A stretch of 54,238 nt of DNA from an uncultured Acetatifactor sp. (GTDB lineage: Bacteria > Bacillota > Clostridia > Lachnospirales > Lachnospiraceae), in contig CAJUAB010000028.1 of the NCBI GenBank assembly GCA_910583845.1, positions 1-54,238 of the forward strand. The letters are read 5' to 3'. The notes under the pieces were generated by a model. That model ran no database searches, was not told the origin of the DNA, and saw nothing but the letters and a program-made list of their open reading frames with translations. Positions 18,464-26,855 of the stretch are shown here, piece by piece. How positions within the stretch are numbered: the stretch's first letter is position 1; each line of letters opens with the position of its first letter. A program made the translations under genes and the position numbers.

Positions 18464-18492
18464 ATCATACTCTATTTGTCAGAAAATTTCAA
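18464..18492 (-). promoter_or_regulatory. probable promoter of the ireB operon
   Basis: Minus-strand TTGAAA (18492-18487), a 17-base spacer, and TATGAT (18469-18464), in the 63-base gap between the mtaB stop and the ireB ATG. Confidence 0.6.
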
Positions 18493-18493
18493 G

Positions 18494-19939
18494 TCAAAGC
18501 TGCAAGGCTTCCGCCAGCAATACCTCGTCGGAGAGAAATCCCCGGACTCTCACCCGCTCCAGTCTGCCCTGCATGGATTCCGATCCGGGCAGAGCCACCC
18601 GGACATAATCCCTGGTATATCCCACCTGGCAGGGAGCTCCGGCCATCTCTCTGGACTCCTCAAACAGGACTTCCACCTCCTGTCCTATGTATCTGCCGCG
18701 AAAATCCCTGGACTGCGCTTTCTCCATCCGCTGCAGCACCGCGCCGCGCTCTGTTTTCACCGCGTCCGTCAGCTGGCCGGGCATACGGTCAGCCACGGTT
18801 CCCCGCCGCCGGGAATATTTGAAGATATGCATTTCATAGAAATTCACCCGCATAAGAAACTGCCTGCATGTCTCGAACTCTTCCTCCGTCTCGCCCGGAA
18901 AACCCACGATCACGTCCGTGGTGATGGCCGGACGGTCAAACACTCCCCGAAGACGCTCTACACTCTGAAAGTATTCCCCGGTAGTGTAATGTCTATTCAT
19001 ACGTCTGAGGGTAGCGTCGCAGCCGCTTTGCAGGGACAGGTGAAAGTGGGGGCATACCTTGTCGCAGGCGGCCAGCCTGGCCGCGAATTCCTCCGTCACG
19101 ATCCGGGGTTCCAGGGACCCCAGCCGTATCCGGGCAAGGCCATCCAGCCGCTGGAGCTCCTCCACCAGCCCGATCAGGTCGGACCTTCCCCTGTAATCCT
19201 CCCGGGAAGAGCTCTCCCCCTCCCCCCGGTCCATGCCATAGGAGCTGATGTGAATCCCTGTGAGCACCACTTCGCGGTATCCCGCCTTCACCATACCCCG
19301 GACCTCCCGCAGCACATCCTCCCCGGCCCGGCTGCGCGCCCGTCCTCTGGCGTAGGGTATGACGCAATAGCTGCAGAACTGATTACAGCCGTCCTGAATC
19401 TTGATATAGGCCCTGGTATGTTCCGCCGTCTTTTCAAGCTGCATCTCTTCGTATTCATGGGTTTGTGCTATATCGATTACCGTGGTGCCTCCCAGGGTTT
19501 TGTCCTGTGGCGTCTCTGTCCGGGGCGTCTGCACTTTACAGGTTTCCTCCCGGGGCATTTCCTCCCGGCCCGGGGTCTCCTTCCGCCTCTCTCTCTCCTC
19601 CAGGAACCGTTCCAGAATGGACGCAATCTCTTTTTTCCGGTTATTGCCCACGGCCAGGTCGATACAGTCATCCTTAAGGGCTTCCTCCTGCCCTGTCTGC
19701 ACATAGCAACCCATGGCCACCACCAGCGCGTCCGGGTTCATGGCTTTGGCCCGGTGCAGCATCTGTCGGCTTTTGCGGTCCGCAATATTCGTCACCGTAC
19801 AGGTATTTATGATGTAAATATCGGCCTTTTCCCCGAAAGGCACAACATTGTATCCCTTTTCCCGCAAAATTTGTTGCACATAATCCATTTCATAAGAATT
19901 GACTTTGCAGCCAAGATTGTGAAATGCAACATTTTTCAT
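18494..19939 (-). CDS. mtaB: tRNA t6A37 methylthiotransferase MtaB
   Basis: Radical-SAM methylthiotransferase converting t6A to ms2t6A at tRNA position 37. It has the UPF0004 domain (residues 1-110: NLGCKVNSYEMD, INTCTVTNIADRKSRQ, GCYVQTG), a radical-SAM CNQFCSYC cluster motif (near residue 184) and a C-terminal TRAM-like region. At 481 residues it is longer than usual because of a Glu/Thr/Pro-rich insert at about residues 115-155, between the two iron-sulfur domains. The ATG follows GGGGAATACT. Confidence 0.92.
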   Translation of the reverse strand: MKNVAFHNLGCKVNSYEMDYVQQILREKGYNVVPFGEKADIYIINTCTVTNIADRKSRQMLHRAKAMNPDALVVAMGCYVQTGQEEALKDDCIDLAVGNNRKKEIASILERFLEERERRKETPGREEMPREETCKVQTPRTETPQDKTLGGTTVIDIAQTHEYEEMQLEKTAEHTRAYIKIQDGCNQFCSYCVIPYARGRARSRAGEDVLREVRGMVKAGYREVVLTGIHISSYGMDRGEGESSSREDYRGRSDLIGLVEELQRLDGLARIRLGSLEPRIVTEEFAARLAACDKVCPHFHLSLQSGCDATLRRMNRHYTTGEYFQSVERLRGVFDRPAITTDVIVGFPGETEEEFETCRQFLMRVNFYEMHIFKYSRRRGTVADRMPGQLTDAVKTERGAVLQRMEKAQSRDFRGRYIGQEVEVLFEESREMAGAPCQVGYTRDYVRVALPGSESMQGRLERVRVRGFLSDEVLLAEALQL

Positions 19940-19972
19940 AGTATTCCCCGCTTTTTTTGTACTGTTTTTTCC

Positions 19973-20001
19973 TTGACTTTTAACCCGTCTGCCAGTAATA
20001 T
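19973..20001 (+). promoter_or_regulatory. promoter of the HPr-like gene
   Basis: TTGACT (19973-19978), a 17-base spacer, and TAATAT (19996-20001), 112 bases before the ATG, in the gap divergent from mtaB. Confidence 0.72.
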
Positions 20002-20113
20002 GTAAGCAAGAAGTTCGGATGCTACATATTCAGACACCGGCCCAGGCAGAATTGCAGGCAGGTCCCACAGTGTCAAAAGGTAAGTATGGCAACCAGCAAG
20101 GAGGTAAAAAGCA

Positions 20114-20344
20114 ATGAAAACAATACAGATTTCTCTGAATTCCATCGACAAAGTGAAAGCATTTGTGAATGACATCACCAAGTTTGACTATGATTTTGAT
20201 CTGGTATCCGGCAGATACGTGATTGACGCCAAGTCTATCATGGGCATCTTCAGCCTGGATCTCTCCAAACCCATCGACCTGAACATTCATGCCGAGGAGA
20301 ATGTGGAGGATGTGTTGGCGGCTCTTGCTCCCTACACCCTGTAA
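20114..20344 (+). CDS. HPr-like protein lacking the active-site histidine
   Basis: A 76-residue HPr-fold protein. The segment AKSIMGIFSLDL matches the regulatory Ser46 loop of HPr (KSIMG; here Ser41), but the region where HPr carries His15 (GIHARP) reads SIDKVKAFVNDI and has no histidine. It therefore cannot relay phosphate in the PTS as HPr does. It may act like Crh, the B. subtilis HPr paralogue that keeps only the serine site and serves catabolite repression. AAGGAGG lies nine bases before the ATG; monocistronic. Confidence 0.85.
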   Translation: MKTIQISLNSIDKVKAFVNDITKFDYDFDLVSGRYVIDAKSIMGIFSLDLSKPIDLNIHAEENVEDVLAALAPYTL

Positions 20345-20366
20345 CATCAGACCTCCCGCCGCTATG

Positions 20367-20393
20367 GCCCGGGCGTGTGCTCACGCGCCGGGC
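20367..20393 (+). terminator. GC-rich hairpin after the HPr-like gene
   Basis: GCCCGGGCGTG pairs with CACGCGCCGGGC around a four-base loop, 22 bases past the stop. Only a short T-rich tail (TGTTCTATT) follows, so termination strength is uncertain. Confidence 0.5.
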
Positions 20394-20433
20394 TGTTCTA
20401 TTCAGTGCCGCAGAATCTTCCCGCGTTCTCGCT

Positions 20434-20475
20434 CTACTCCGTCACGACAATCAGCTACTCCGTCACAACAATCAG
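20434..20475. repeat. 21-base tandem duplication at the thiI stop
   Basis: CTACTCCGTCACGACAATCA+G (20434-20454) is repeated directly at 20455-20475 with one change (G to A). On the minus strand it duplicates the last codons of thiI (LIVVTE and stop), so a second copy of the ending lies just past the real stop. Confidence 0.8.
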
Positions 20476-21636
20476 TTCGTCCGTCTCCAGGGCGGTCCGC
20501 ATCAGCTCGTCCAGCTTCTCCCTGATATGATTCTCATGCTTACGGATAATTTTTACATTGGGCTTGGTTACAGGATGTTTCGCTACAAATATGGTGCAGC
20601 AATCCTCAAAGGGCTGTATGGATGTCTCGTAAGTGTCGATTTTTTTGGCGACCTCCACGATCTCTTCCTTGTCAAAGCCGATCAGCGGCCGGTACACCGG
20701 CAGTTCGCACACCTCGTTGGTGGCAATCAGGGAACTCATGGTCTGGGAGGCCACCTGGCCGATGCTCTCTCCGGTGATCAGGCCCAAGCACTCTGTCTCC
20801 CTGGCAATGGCCTCCGCAATCCGCATCATATAGCGGCGCATGATAATAGTAAGCTCCTCATGGGGAGCATTCTCGTAAATGTACATCTGGAGATCGGTAA
20901 AATTGATCACATGCAGATAGATGGGCCCCGTGTAGCGGGAAACCAGCCTGGCCAGATCCACCACCTTCTGCTTGGCCCGATCGCTGGTGTAGGGCGGAGC
21001 ATGGAAATACACGGCGTCAATCTTGACGCCCCGCTTGGCGATCATATAGCCCGCCACCGGCGAGTCGATCCCTCCCGACAGCAGCAGCATGGCTTTGCCG
21101 CCGGTGCCCACGGGCATACCGCCGGGCCCCGGAATAGTCTCGGAGTACACATAGATCTTTTCCCGCACTTCGATGTTCAGCAGGAGATCCGGATGATGCA
21201 CGTCCACACGCATCTCCGGAAAGGCGTTCAGAATCACCTCGCCCAGATCCCGGTTGATTTCCATGGAGTCTTTGGGATAGTTCTTGCGGCTGCGCCGGGC
21301 GTTGACCTTGAAGGTTCTGTTCCCGTCGGGGTACATTTCCTTCAGATAGGCCGTCACCCTCTCACAAAGTTTCTCCCAGCCCTCGTCCTCCACATAGATT
21401 ACCGGACAGATGCCCCATATGCCAAACACTTTTTGCAGACGTTCCACTGTCTCGTCAAAGTCAAACTCCCCCTGGGCCTCCACAAAGATACGGCCCATGG
21501 TCTTGCGGATTTCAAACTCTCCCTCACACTTTTTAAGGGCATGCCTTATCTGCCGGATCAGCGCGTCCTCAAAAAGATACCGGTTCTTTCCTTTTATGCC
21601 GATCTCGGCATATTTGATCAAAAATGCTGTAAACAT
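20455..21636 (-). CDS. thiI: tRNA 4-thiouridine synthetase ThiI
   Basis: ATP-dependent enzyme adding sulfur at U8 of tRNA, also able to feed thiamin thiazole synthesis in some bacteria. An N-terminal ferredoxin-like/THUMP region (to about residue 165) is followed by a PP-loop domain with LLLSGGIDSPVAGYM. The Cys of FEDCCTIFV lies near the C-terminus. The rhodanese domain of E. coli ThiI is absent, as in most Bacillota. The ATG at 21636 follows GGGAG. It lies downstream of a cysteine desulfurase gene, the likely sulfur donor. Confidence 0.93.
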   Translation of the reverse strand: MFTAFLIKYAEIGIKGKNRYLFEDALIRQIRHALKKCEGEFEIRKTMGRIFVEAQGEFDFDETVERLQKVFGIWGICPVIYVEDEGWEKLCERVTAYLKEMYPDGNRTFKVNARRSRKNYPKDSMEINRDLGEVILNAFPEMRVDVHHPDLLLNIEVREKIYVYSETIPGPGGMPVGTGGKAMLLLSGGIDSPVAGYMIAKRGVKIDAVYFHAPPYTSDRAKQKVVDLARLVSRYTGPIYLHVINFTDLQMYIYENAPHEELTIIMRRYMMRIAEAIARETECLGLITGESIGQVASQTMSSLIATNEVCELPVYRPLIGFDKEEIVEVAKKIDTYETSIQPFEDCCTIFVAKHPVTKPNVKIIRKHENHIREKLDELMRTALETDELIVVTE

Positions 21637-21777
21637 AAATCTCCCTGTCCTTATTCTCTGTTCCCCGCCTGTCCCTGCCATTCCGGTTCGTCCGGCCGGA
21701 AAGCAGACTCCCGGGGCGCAGGCTGCGCAGCCGTCCCGTTTCCTGACGGCCCTGGCGAAGACAGCGTAGTCTGACGG

Positions 21778-21813
21778 GGCTGTAAAAAATCCTTTCCGGA
21801 TTTTTTTACAGCC
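21778..21813 (-). terminator. terminator after the cysteine desulfurase gene
   Basis: GGCTGTAAAAAATCC pairs with GGATTTTTTTACAGCC around a five-base loop. The T-runs lie inside the stem, so it can work on either strand. It begins 11 bases past the desulfurase stop and may separate that gene from thiI. Confidence 0.65.
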
Positions 21814-21823
21814 TCATCGCTTC

Positions 21824-22987
21824 TCATCGACGTGTATATCTTCTCAACATAGGAATCATATCATACATTACGCTCAATGTATAGTCAATTTCTTCCCGGG
21901 TGGTATAAACAGAAAAACTGAACCTGATGGTGCTGTCCCAAAGCTCTCTGGGCAGCTTCATCGCTTTCAGGGTGGCCGAGGTCTGGGGTTTGTTGGAGGC
22001 GCAGGCGCTTCCCGCTGACACATAGATCCCCTTCTCCTCCAGCGCGTGCAGCATCACTTCGCTGCGTATTCCGGCGATGGATACGCTGACCACATGGGGC
22101 GCCGTGCTCCGGCATCCCTCCTCCGGAATGCCGTTGACCCGGATGCCCTCCACCTGGCCGATCCGATCCGCGAAGTACTCTTTCAGTTCATACAGACGCC
22201 GCACATCTTCGTCCAAATGGGCGTAGATCAGTTCCGCCGCCTTGGCCATCCCGGCGATGCCGGGCACATTTTCCGTGCCGGAGCGCATGTTCTTCTGCTG
22301 TCCTCCTCCGTGAACGATGGGCTGGATCTTTACCCGCTCTCCCACATAGAGAAAACCCACGCCTTTGGGGCCGTGAATCTTATGGCTGCTCACGGACAGC
22401 AGATCAATCTGCATCCGTCTGGGCAGTATCCGGAACTTGCCAAAGCCCTGTACCGCGTCCACATGGAAGAGAATCCCGGGATTTTTGCGCTTGATCAGCG
22501 CCCCCGCCTCTGCTATGGGCTGCAGCGCCCCCACCTCATTGTTGGTGTGCATCACGGAAATCAGGATGGTTTCAGGCCGGACAGCGTTTTCCAGATCCTG
22601 CAGCGAAATCCGTCCCCAGGCGTCCACCGGCAGGTACGTAACCTGAAAGCCCTGACTCTCCAGATACAGCATGGTCTGGAGAACCGCCGGATGTTCCACC
22701 TGGGTAGTAATCAGATGATTGCCCTGTCTGCGGTTGGCCATGGCGCACCCCACCAGAGCCAGATTGTCCGCTTCCGTACCTCCCGAGGTAAAGAAAATCT
22801 CCTTCGCCTGCACTTTCAATATGCCCGCCAGCGTCTCCCTGGCATAGCGCAGATACTGCTCCGCCTCCACACCCTTGCGGTGCATGCTGGAGGGATTGCC
22901 ATATTCCTCGCACATAATCTTCGTAACCAGTTCCGCCACCTGGGGGAGCGCCCTTGTGGTTGCGGAATTATCTAAATATACTTCCAT
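21824..22987 (-). CDS. cysteine desulfurase (NifS/IscS-like)
   Basis: PLP enzyme of 387 residues that moves sulfur from cysteine to an acceptor as persulfide. YLDNSATTRALP, FFTSGGTEADNLAL, the PLP-aspartate segment HVDAVQGFGK, the lysine of SSHKIHGPKGVGFLY and the active cysteine loop SAGSACASNKP are visible. Position next to thiI matches the dedicated desulfurase NifZ paired with ThiI in B. subtilis, so its main client is probably tRNA thiolation rather than iron-sulfur assembly. Confidence 0.93.
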   Translation of the reverse strand: MEVYLDNSATTRALPQVAELVTKIMCEEYGNPSSMHRKGVEAEQYLRYARETLAGILKVQAKEIFFTSGGTEADNLALVGCAMANRRQGNHLITTQVEHPAVLQTMLYLESQGFQVTYLPVDAWGRISLQDLENAVRPETILISVMHTNNEVGALQPIAEAGALIKRKNPGILFHVDAVQGFGKFRILPRRMQIDLLSVSSHKIHGPKGVGFLYVGERVKIQPIVHGGGQQKNMRSGTENVPGIAGMAKAAELIYAHLDEDVRRLYELKEYFADRIGQVEGIRVNGIPEEGCRSTAPHVVSVSIAGIRSEVMLHALEEKGIYVSAGSACASNKPQTSATLKAMKLPRELWDSTIRFSFSVYTTREEIDYTLSVMYDMIPMLRRYTRR

Positions 22988-23106
22988 TGATTTCTCCCCT
23001 CTCCGTCCCCTGGTGAGGGACAGACTTACAAAGCTGCTGGTTTCTATAAACTATCATATGCAATACGGTTCTGCGCTGCTCCCTCTCAATTGTTTTCCAG
23101 CAGATA

Positions 23107-23129
23107 GGCAATTGCAAAACTTGCTTTGC
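23107..23129 (-). repeat. intercistronic GTTTTGC word, copy 2
   Basis: Minus strand GCAAAGCAAGTTTTGCAATT+GCC, 30 bases after the rsmE stop. It is very close to the copy at 47590 (about 20 matching bases) and in the same orientation relative to its genes. Confidence 0.5.
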
Positions 23130-23158
23130 GAGTGACGGAAAGGCAGTTTCGGAATCGT

Positions 23159-23899
23159 CTAATTTTCCAGCAGATACATCAGCCAGGAGAGGACGGTCAT
23201 GCCCGCGGTTTCTGTCCGCAGAATCCGCCGCCCCAGCGTGATAGGGATGGCTCCCGCCGCCACGGCGGACTCCACCTCCTTCCCCTCAAAGCCCCCCTCC
23301 GGTCCGATCAGCACCGCGATATCCTGCCCGGGCTCCAGCTTTCCCAGAACCTCCCTGGTCCTGCCCATGTCCTCCGCCAGCTCATAGGGGATCAGCTTCA
23401 CCGGCAGATCCCTCACATGCGCGAGAGCCTGATCCAGGCCCATCACCTGCTGCACCCGGGGGACCACGCCCCTCCTGCTCTGCTTGGCCGCGGCCTCCGC
23501 GATGGCCTGCCAGCGGGACACCCTGGCCGCGGCTTTTCTTTCATCCAGCCTGACCACGGATCTGTGAGCCGCCACCGGCACAATCTGATATACCCCCAGC
23601 TCCACTGCTTTCTGAATGATCAGTTCCATCTTGTCCGCCTTGGGCAGACCCTGGAGCAAATAGATCCGGGAGGGCAGTTCCACCCCCTCTTCCTTGATAA
23701 AACGAAGCTCGCAGCGGACGGTATCCTCCGTAATGTCCGTAATATGGCAGCGGTATTCCCTGCCGTCCACGCCGTTGCTGACAGACAGCTCCTCCCCCGG
23801 CCGCATGCGCAGCACATTTCTGATATGGTTCACATCGCTTCCCTGAATCAGAATTTCCCTGCCCTGTATCTGCCCCGGCTCCACAAAAAACTGATACAT
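23159..23899 (-). CDS. rsmE: 16S rRNA m3U1498 methyltransferase RsmE
   Basis: SPOUT-class methyltransferase of 246 residues modifying U1498 of 16S rRNA. An N-terminal PUA-like domain (about 1-70; VNHIRNVLRMRPGEEL) is followed by the trefoil-knot domain with VLIGPEGGFEGKEVE and LGRRILRTETAGMTVLSWLM. It lies directly downstream of prmA, a pairing common in Bacillota. Confidence 0.94.
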   Translation of the reverse strand: MYQFFVEPGQIQGREILIQGSDVNHIRNVLRMRPGEELSVSNGVDGREYRCHITDITEDTVRCELRFIKEEGVELPSRIYLLQGLPKADKMELIIQKAVELGVYQIVPVAAHRSVVRLDERKAAARVSRWQAIAEAAAKQSRRGVVPRVQQVMGLDQALAHVRDLPVKLIPYELAEDMGRTREVLGKLEPGQDIAVLIGPEGGFEGKEVESAVAAGAIPITLGRRILRTETAGMTVLSWLMYLLEN

Positions 23900-23959
23900 C
23901 TTCCCTCCCCGGCCTCCGCCGTTCTATACGCCGTCATCCCGCAGGGAGACACCGGCCCC

Positions 23960-24946
23960 TCACGCCTTCCGGCAGGTCAAGGAAACCCACTCCCCCTGAT
24001 ATGTGACCTCCACTATGGACAGTCCCGCCGCCACAGCCGCCTCGCGCACCACCTGCTCCTTGTCGTCTATGATACCGGAGGTAATATAGATTCCTCCGGG
24101 CTTTAAGTGTCTCACAATCACGGGCGTCAGCGGCACCAGCACCTCTGCCAGAATATTGGCCGCCACGATATCATAGCATGCGTATCCCACCCTGTCCTGT
24201 ATCGCCCTGTCGGTGATAATATTGCCGATCAGCAGTTCGAAATCCTCCGGGGCAATTCCGTTGGCCCGGCAGTTATCCGCCACCGCGTCCACCGCGCACA
24301 CATCCAGGTCGGTGCCCAGAGCATGCTCCGCCCCGAACATCAGGGACAGGATGGACAGGATGCCGCTGCCCGTGCCCACATCCAGCAGCCGTGTCCCGGA
24401 GGTGACATACTTGCGCAGCTGCCGGACACACAGCTGAGTGGTCTCGTGCATTCCCGTGCCGAAAGCCGTGCCGGGATCAATATGCAGCACCAGCCTGTCC
24501 TGGTCCCGGGGGCTCACCTCCTCCCAGGAGGGAATCACCAGGATGTCATCAATATAGAACTGATGGAAATATTGTTTCCAGTTGTTGATCCAGTCCAGAT
24601 CCTCCGTCTCGTCCACTGTGACCGTCCCGTCCCCGATCTCCGCAAACAGGCGCATGTCCTCCAGTTCCTGCTCCACCTTCTTTAGGAGGGATTCCACGTC
24701 TGTCCTCTCCCCCTGTACCTCCAGGCTGCCGTCCTCCTTTTTTTCCACAAAAAAGCTCAGGTAAGCAATCCCGTCATCCTCCTGCTCCTCTGGCGGGATA
24801 TCCACAAACATCTGCTCCTTCTCCAACGCGGTCAGCGGCACCTTATCCTCAATCTGCGCCCCTTCCAGGCCCAGGTCATACAAGGAGCTGATCATAATAT
24901 CCTCCGCCTCCGGTATGGTCTTGATTCTGAATTTCACCCATTTCAT
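23960..24946 (-). CDS. prmA: ribosomal protein L11 methyltransferase PrmA
   Basis: SAM-dependent methyltransferase of 328 residues that trimethylates ribosomal protein L11. The C-terminal methyltransferase domain has PGTAFGTGMHETTQLC, LLDVGTGSGILSI, LGTDLDVCAVDA and the DIVAANILAEVL motif. An ATG lies at 24958, but the GGGAGG sits after it, so the ATG at 24946 (MKWVKFRIKT) is the start. First gene of a minus-strand run prmA-rsmE-desulfurase-thiI. Confidence 0.94.
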   Translation of the reverse strand: MKWVKFRIKTIPEAEDIMISSLYDLGLEGAQIEDKVPLTALEKEQMFVDIPPEEQEDDGIAYLSFFVEKKEDGSLEVQGERTDVESLLKKVEQELEDMRLFAEIGDGTVTVDETEDLDWINNWKQYFHQFYIDDILVIPSWEEVSPRDQDRLVLHIDPGTAFGTGMHETTQLCVRQLRKYVTSGTRLLDVGTGSGILSILSLMFGAEHALGTDLDVCAVDAVADNCRANGIAPEDFELLIGNIITDRAIQDRVGYACYDIVAANILAEVLVPLTPVIVRHLKPGGIYITSGIIDDKEQVVREAAVAAGLSIVEVTYQGEWVSLTCRKA

Positions 24947-25291
24947 ATAACCTCCCATCTACCTGTCAGCAAAACCCTCCCATCCCCATAAGGCCTCTGA
25001 CAGACCAACGGGAAAGACTCTACGGGCATCTCCTGGCAGGTACGCAAAATACGCACTATGGCTCATTTGATTGTACAATCTATTAAAAGGCCTGTCAAAT
25101 ATTAATTTCCTCCCCGTCATCTGCCACAGCGCCTAAAGCCTCTTGTATCATCCGCGTCATGCTGTCCGGCTGAAATTTCAGGTTGCAATGACTGCCATTT
25201 TGATGCATACTGAGAATATGGCAATGAGGGGCCATTTCCTTCTGCCAGGCCTATTATAACAGGAAAAAGGAAATCACACGGAGGAACCGTC
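24947..25291. other. divergent intergenic region, no gene seen
   Basis: 345 bases between prmA (leftward) and the McrB-like gene (rightward). It must hold promoters for both. I find GGAGG seven bases before the rightward ATG but no promoter pair good enough to mark, and no RNA gene or repeat. Confidence 0.5.
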
Positions 25292-26719
25292 ATGAAAATC
25301 AGCAATGAGGAGCAGGAGCAGGCATTTCGGGAATGGTTGCGGGGGCAGTCTGACACCGGGGGAATGCGCCGGTACACGGACAATGCCATCATCGCCTACT
25401 CCCACGCGCTGCGGACAGGCTGCCGGATGTTGGAGCCCTATGTGGCGGGCAACCTCTTTTTTTATAAAAACAGTTATGAGTTTGACCTCGTATTTGAGCA
25501 GCTGCAAAACAAATCCGAGTTCCGAAAGGCCGATGAAAACTATGGAAACGGGACTCTGGCCGCCGCCGTCCAGCTGTATCAGGCTTTTCTGCAAGGCGGC
25601 GACGCCTCCAGAGCTCCCGAGATTTCCGCGCCCTTTTATCTGAAACAGAAAAACAGGGGAGAATCCTATCAAGAGGACCAGGGGCTGGATTTCCGTTATA
25701 CAGAAGTCCCCATGACGCCTTTGCAAAAAATTTACTATGGCGCCCCCGGCACCGGCAAATCCTACAGAGTAAACCAACTGATTCAAAAGGAGTATCCCGT
25801 CCCCGAAGAGCGGGACGCTCACTGTAAACGACTGATTTTCCACCCCACCTACACCTATCAGGACTTTGTGGGCAGCATCAAGCCCCTGATCACGCTGGAC
25901 CGTCCTCTGGATTACGTCTTCGCGGCGGGCCCGCTGACCATTCTTTTAAAGGAAGCCTTTATGCATCCCGGGGAAAAATACTACCTGGTGATCGAGGAGA
26001 TCAACCGGGGGAACGCCCCCGCCATCTTTGGCGACCTGTTTCAGCTGCTGGACCGCCAGAGCAGCGGCAAATCCGAATACGCGGTGGCCAACAACGATAT
26101 CACGGCCTGGTTTTCTCGTGATCCCGGATTGAAAAAGCTGTTTCTCGACGGCAAAGTTTGGTTTCCCGCCAACTTCAACATTCTCGCTACCATGAATACC
26201 GCAGATGAAAACATCTATGTGCTGGACAACGCTTTCAAGCGTCGCTTCGCGCTGGAGTATGTGCGCATCAGCTTTGAGAACCTGCCCGGACAGTGGTGCC
26301 ACCCCTACGATACCTTCGCGGGGCGAAAACCTCTGACCGCCATCTTTCAGGGTACACCCCTGGAGGACTACGCAAGCCAGCTGTACTATGAAGGGCATCT
26401 ATCCAGAGACTGGCCCACCTTTGCCAGGCTGGTGAACAAAATCATCGACATGGTGAACCGGCAGCTGCTCCAGGATATGAGCCAGCGATCCGACACCGCC
26501 CGCTTTCACCTGTCCCGTATTCCGGAGAACAAGAAGCTGGGGCCCTTCTTTGTGGCGGAAACGGATCTGTGTCAGAGGGACAGCTTTATCAACAAGGTAA
26601 TCTTCTATTTAAAGCAGGATGTATTTCCGGATCACCCGCATTATCTGACGGAATCCTATGAAGAACTGTATCTGACATACCAGGAGGAGGAAGCCGATCT
26701 TTTTGAACTGCTGCGTTAG
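25292..26719 (+). CDS. McrB-like AAA+ NTPase, solitary
   Basis: A 475-residue AAA+ protein of the McrB family, whose best-known members are the GTPase motor of modification-dependent restriction. Walker A is GAPGTGKS (residues 150-157), Walker B YYLVIEEINRGN with the McrB-type EINRGN, then FGDLFQLLDR and the ATMNTAD sensor. Residues 1-140 are a separate N-terminal helical domain with no recognised DNA-binding fold. No McrC nuclease gene adjoins it. It is flanked by opposite-strand genes, so it appears monocistronic. Defence is plausible but a nuclease partner is missing. Confidence 0.85.
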   Translation: MKISNEEQEQAFREWLRGQSDTGGMRRYTDNAIIAYSHALRTGCRMLEPYVAGNLFFYKNSYEFDLVFEQLQNKSEFRKADENYGNGTLAAAVQLYQAFLQGGDASRAPEISAPFYLKQKNRGESYQEDQGLDFRYTEVPMTPLQKIYYGAPGTGKSYRVNQLIQKEYPVPEERDAHCKRLIFHPTYTYQDFVGSIKPLITLDRPLDYVFAAGPLTILLKEAFMHPGEKYYLVIEEINRGNAPAIFGDLFQLLDRQSSGKSEYAVANNDITAWFSRDPGLKKLFLDGKVWFPANFNILATMNTADENIYVLDNAFKRRFALEYVRISFENLPGQWCHPYDTFAGRKPLTAIFQGTPLEDYASQLYYEGHLSRDWPTFARLVNKIIDMVNRQLLQDMSQRSDTARFHLSRIPENKKLGPFFVAETDLCQRDSFINKVIFYLKQDVFPDHPHYLTESYEELYLTYQEEEADLFELLR

Positions 26720-26855
26720 AGTGAGATTGAAAAATGCTTTCCGCCAGATGTGCGTCTCATTTTGTGGGAGATTTGTGCCAACTAATGCCGCATGGTGCTC
26801 CATAGAACCTGAATTTGGCGCAAATTTCACGCAAAGCGGGGTGCAGATAGCGGAG

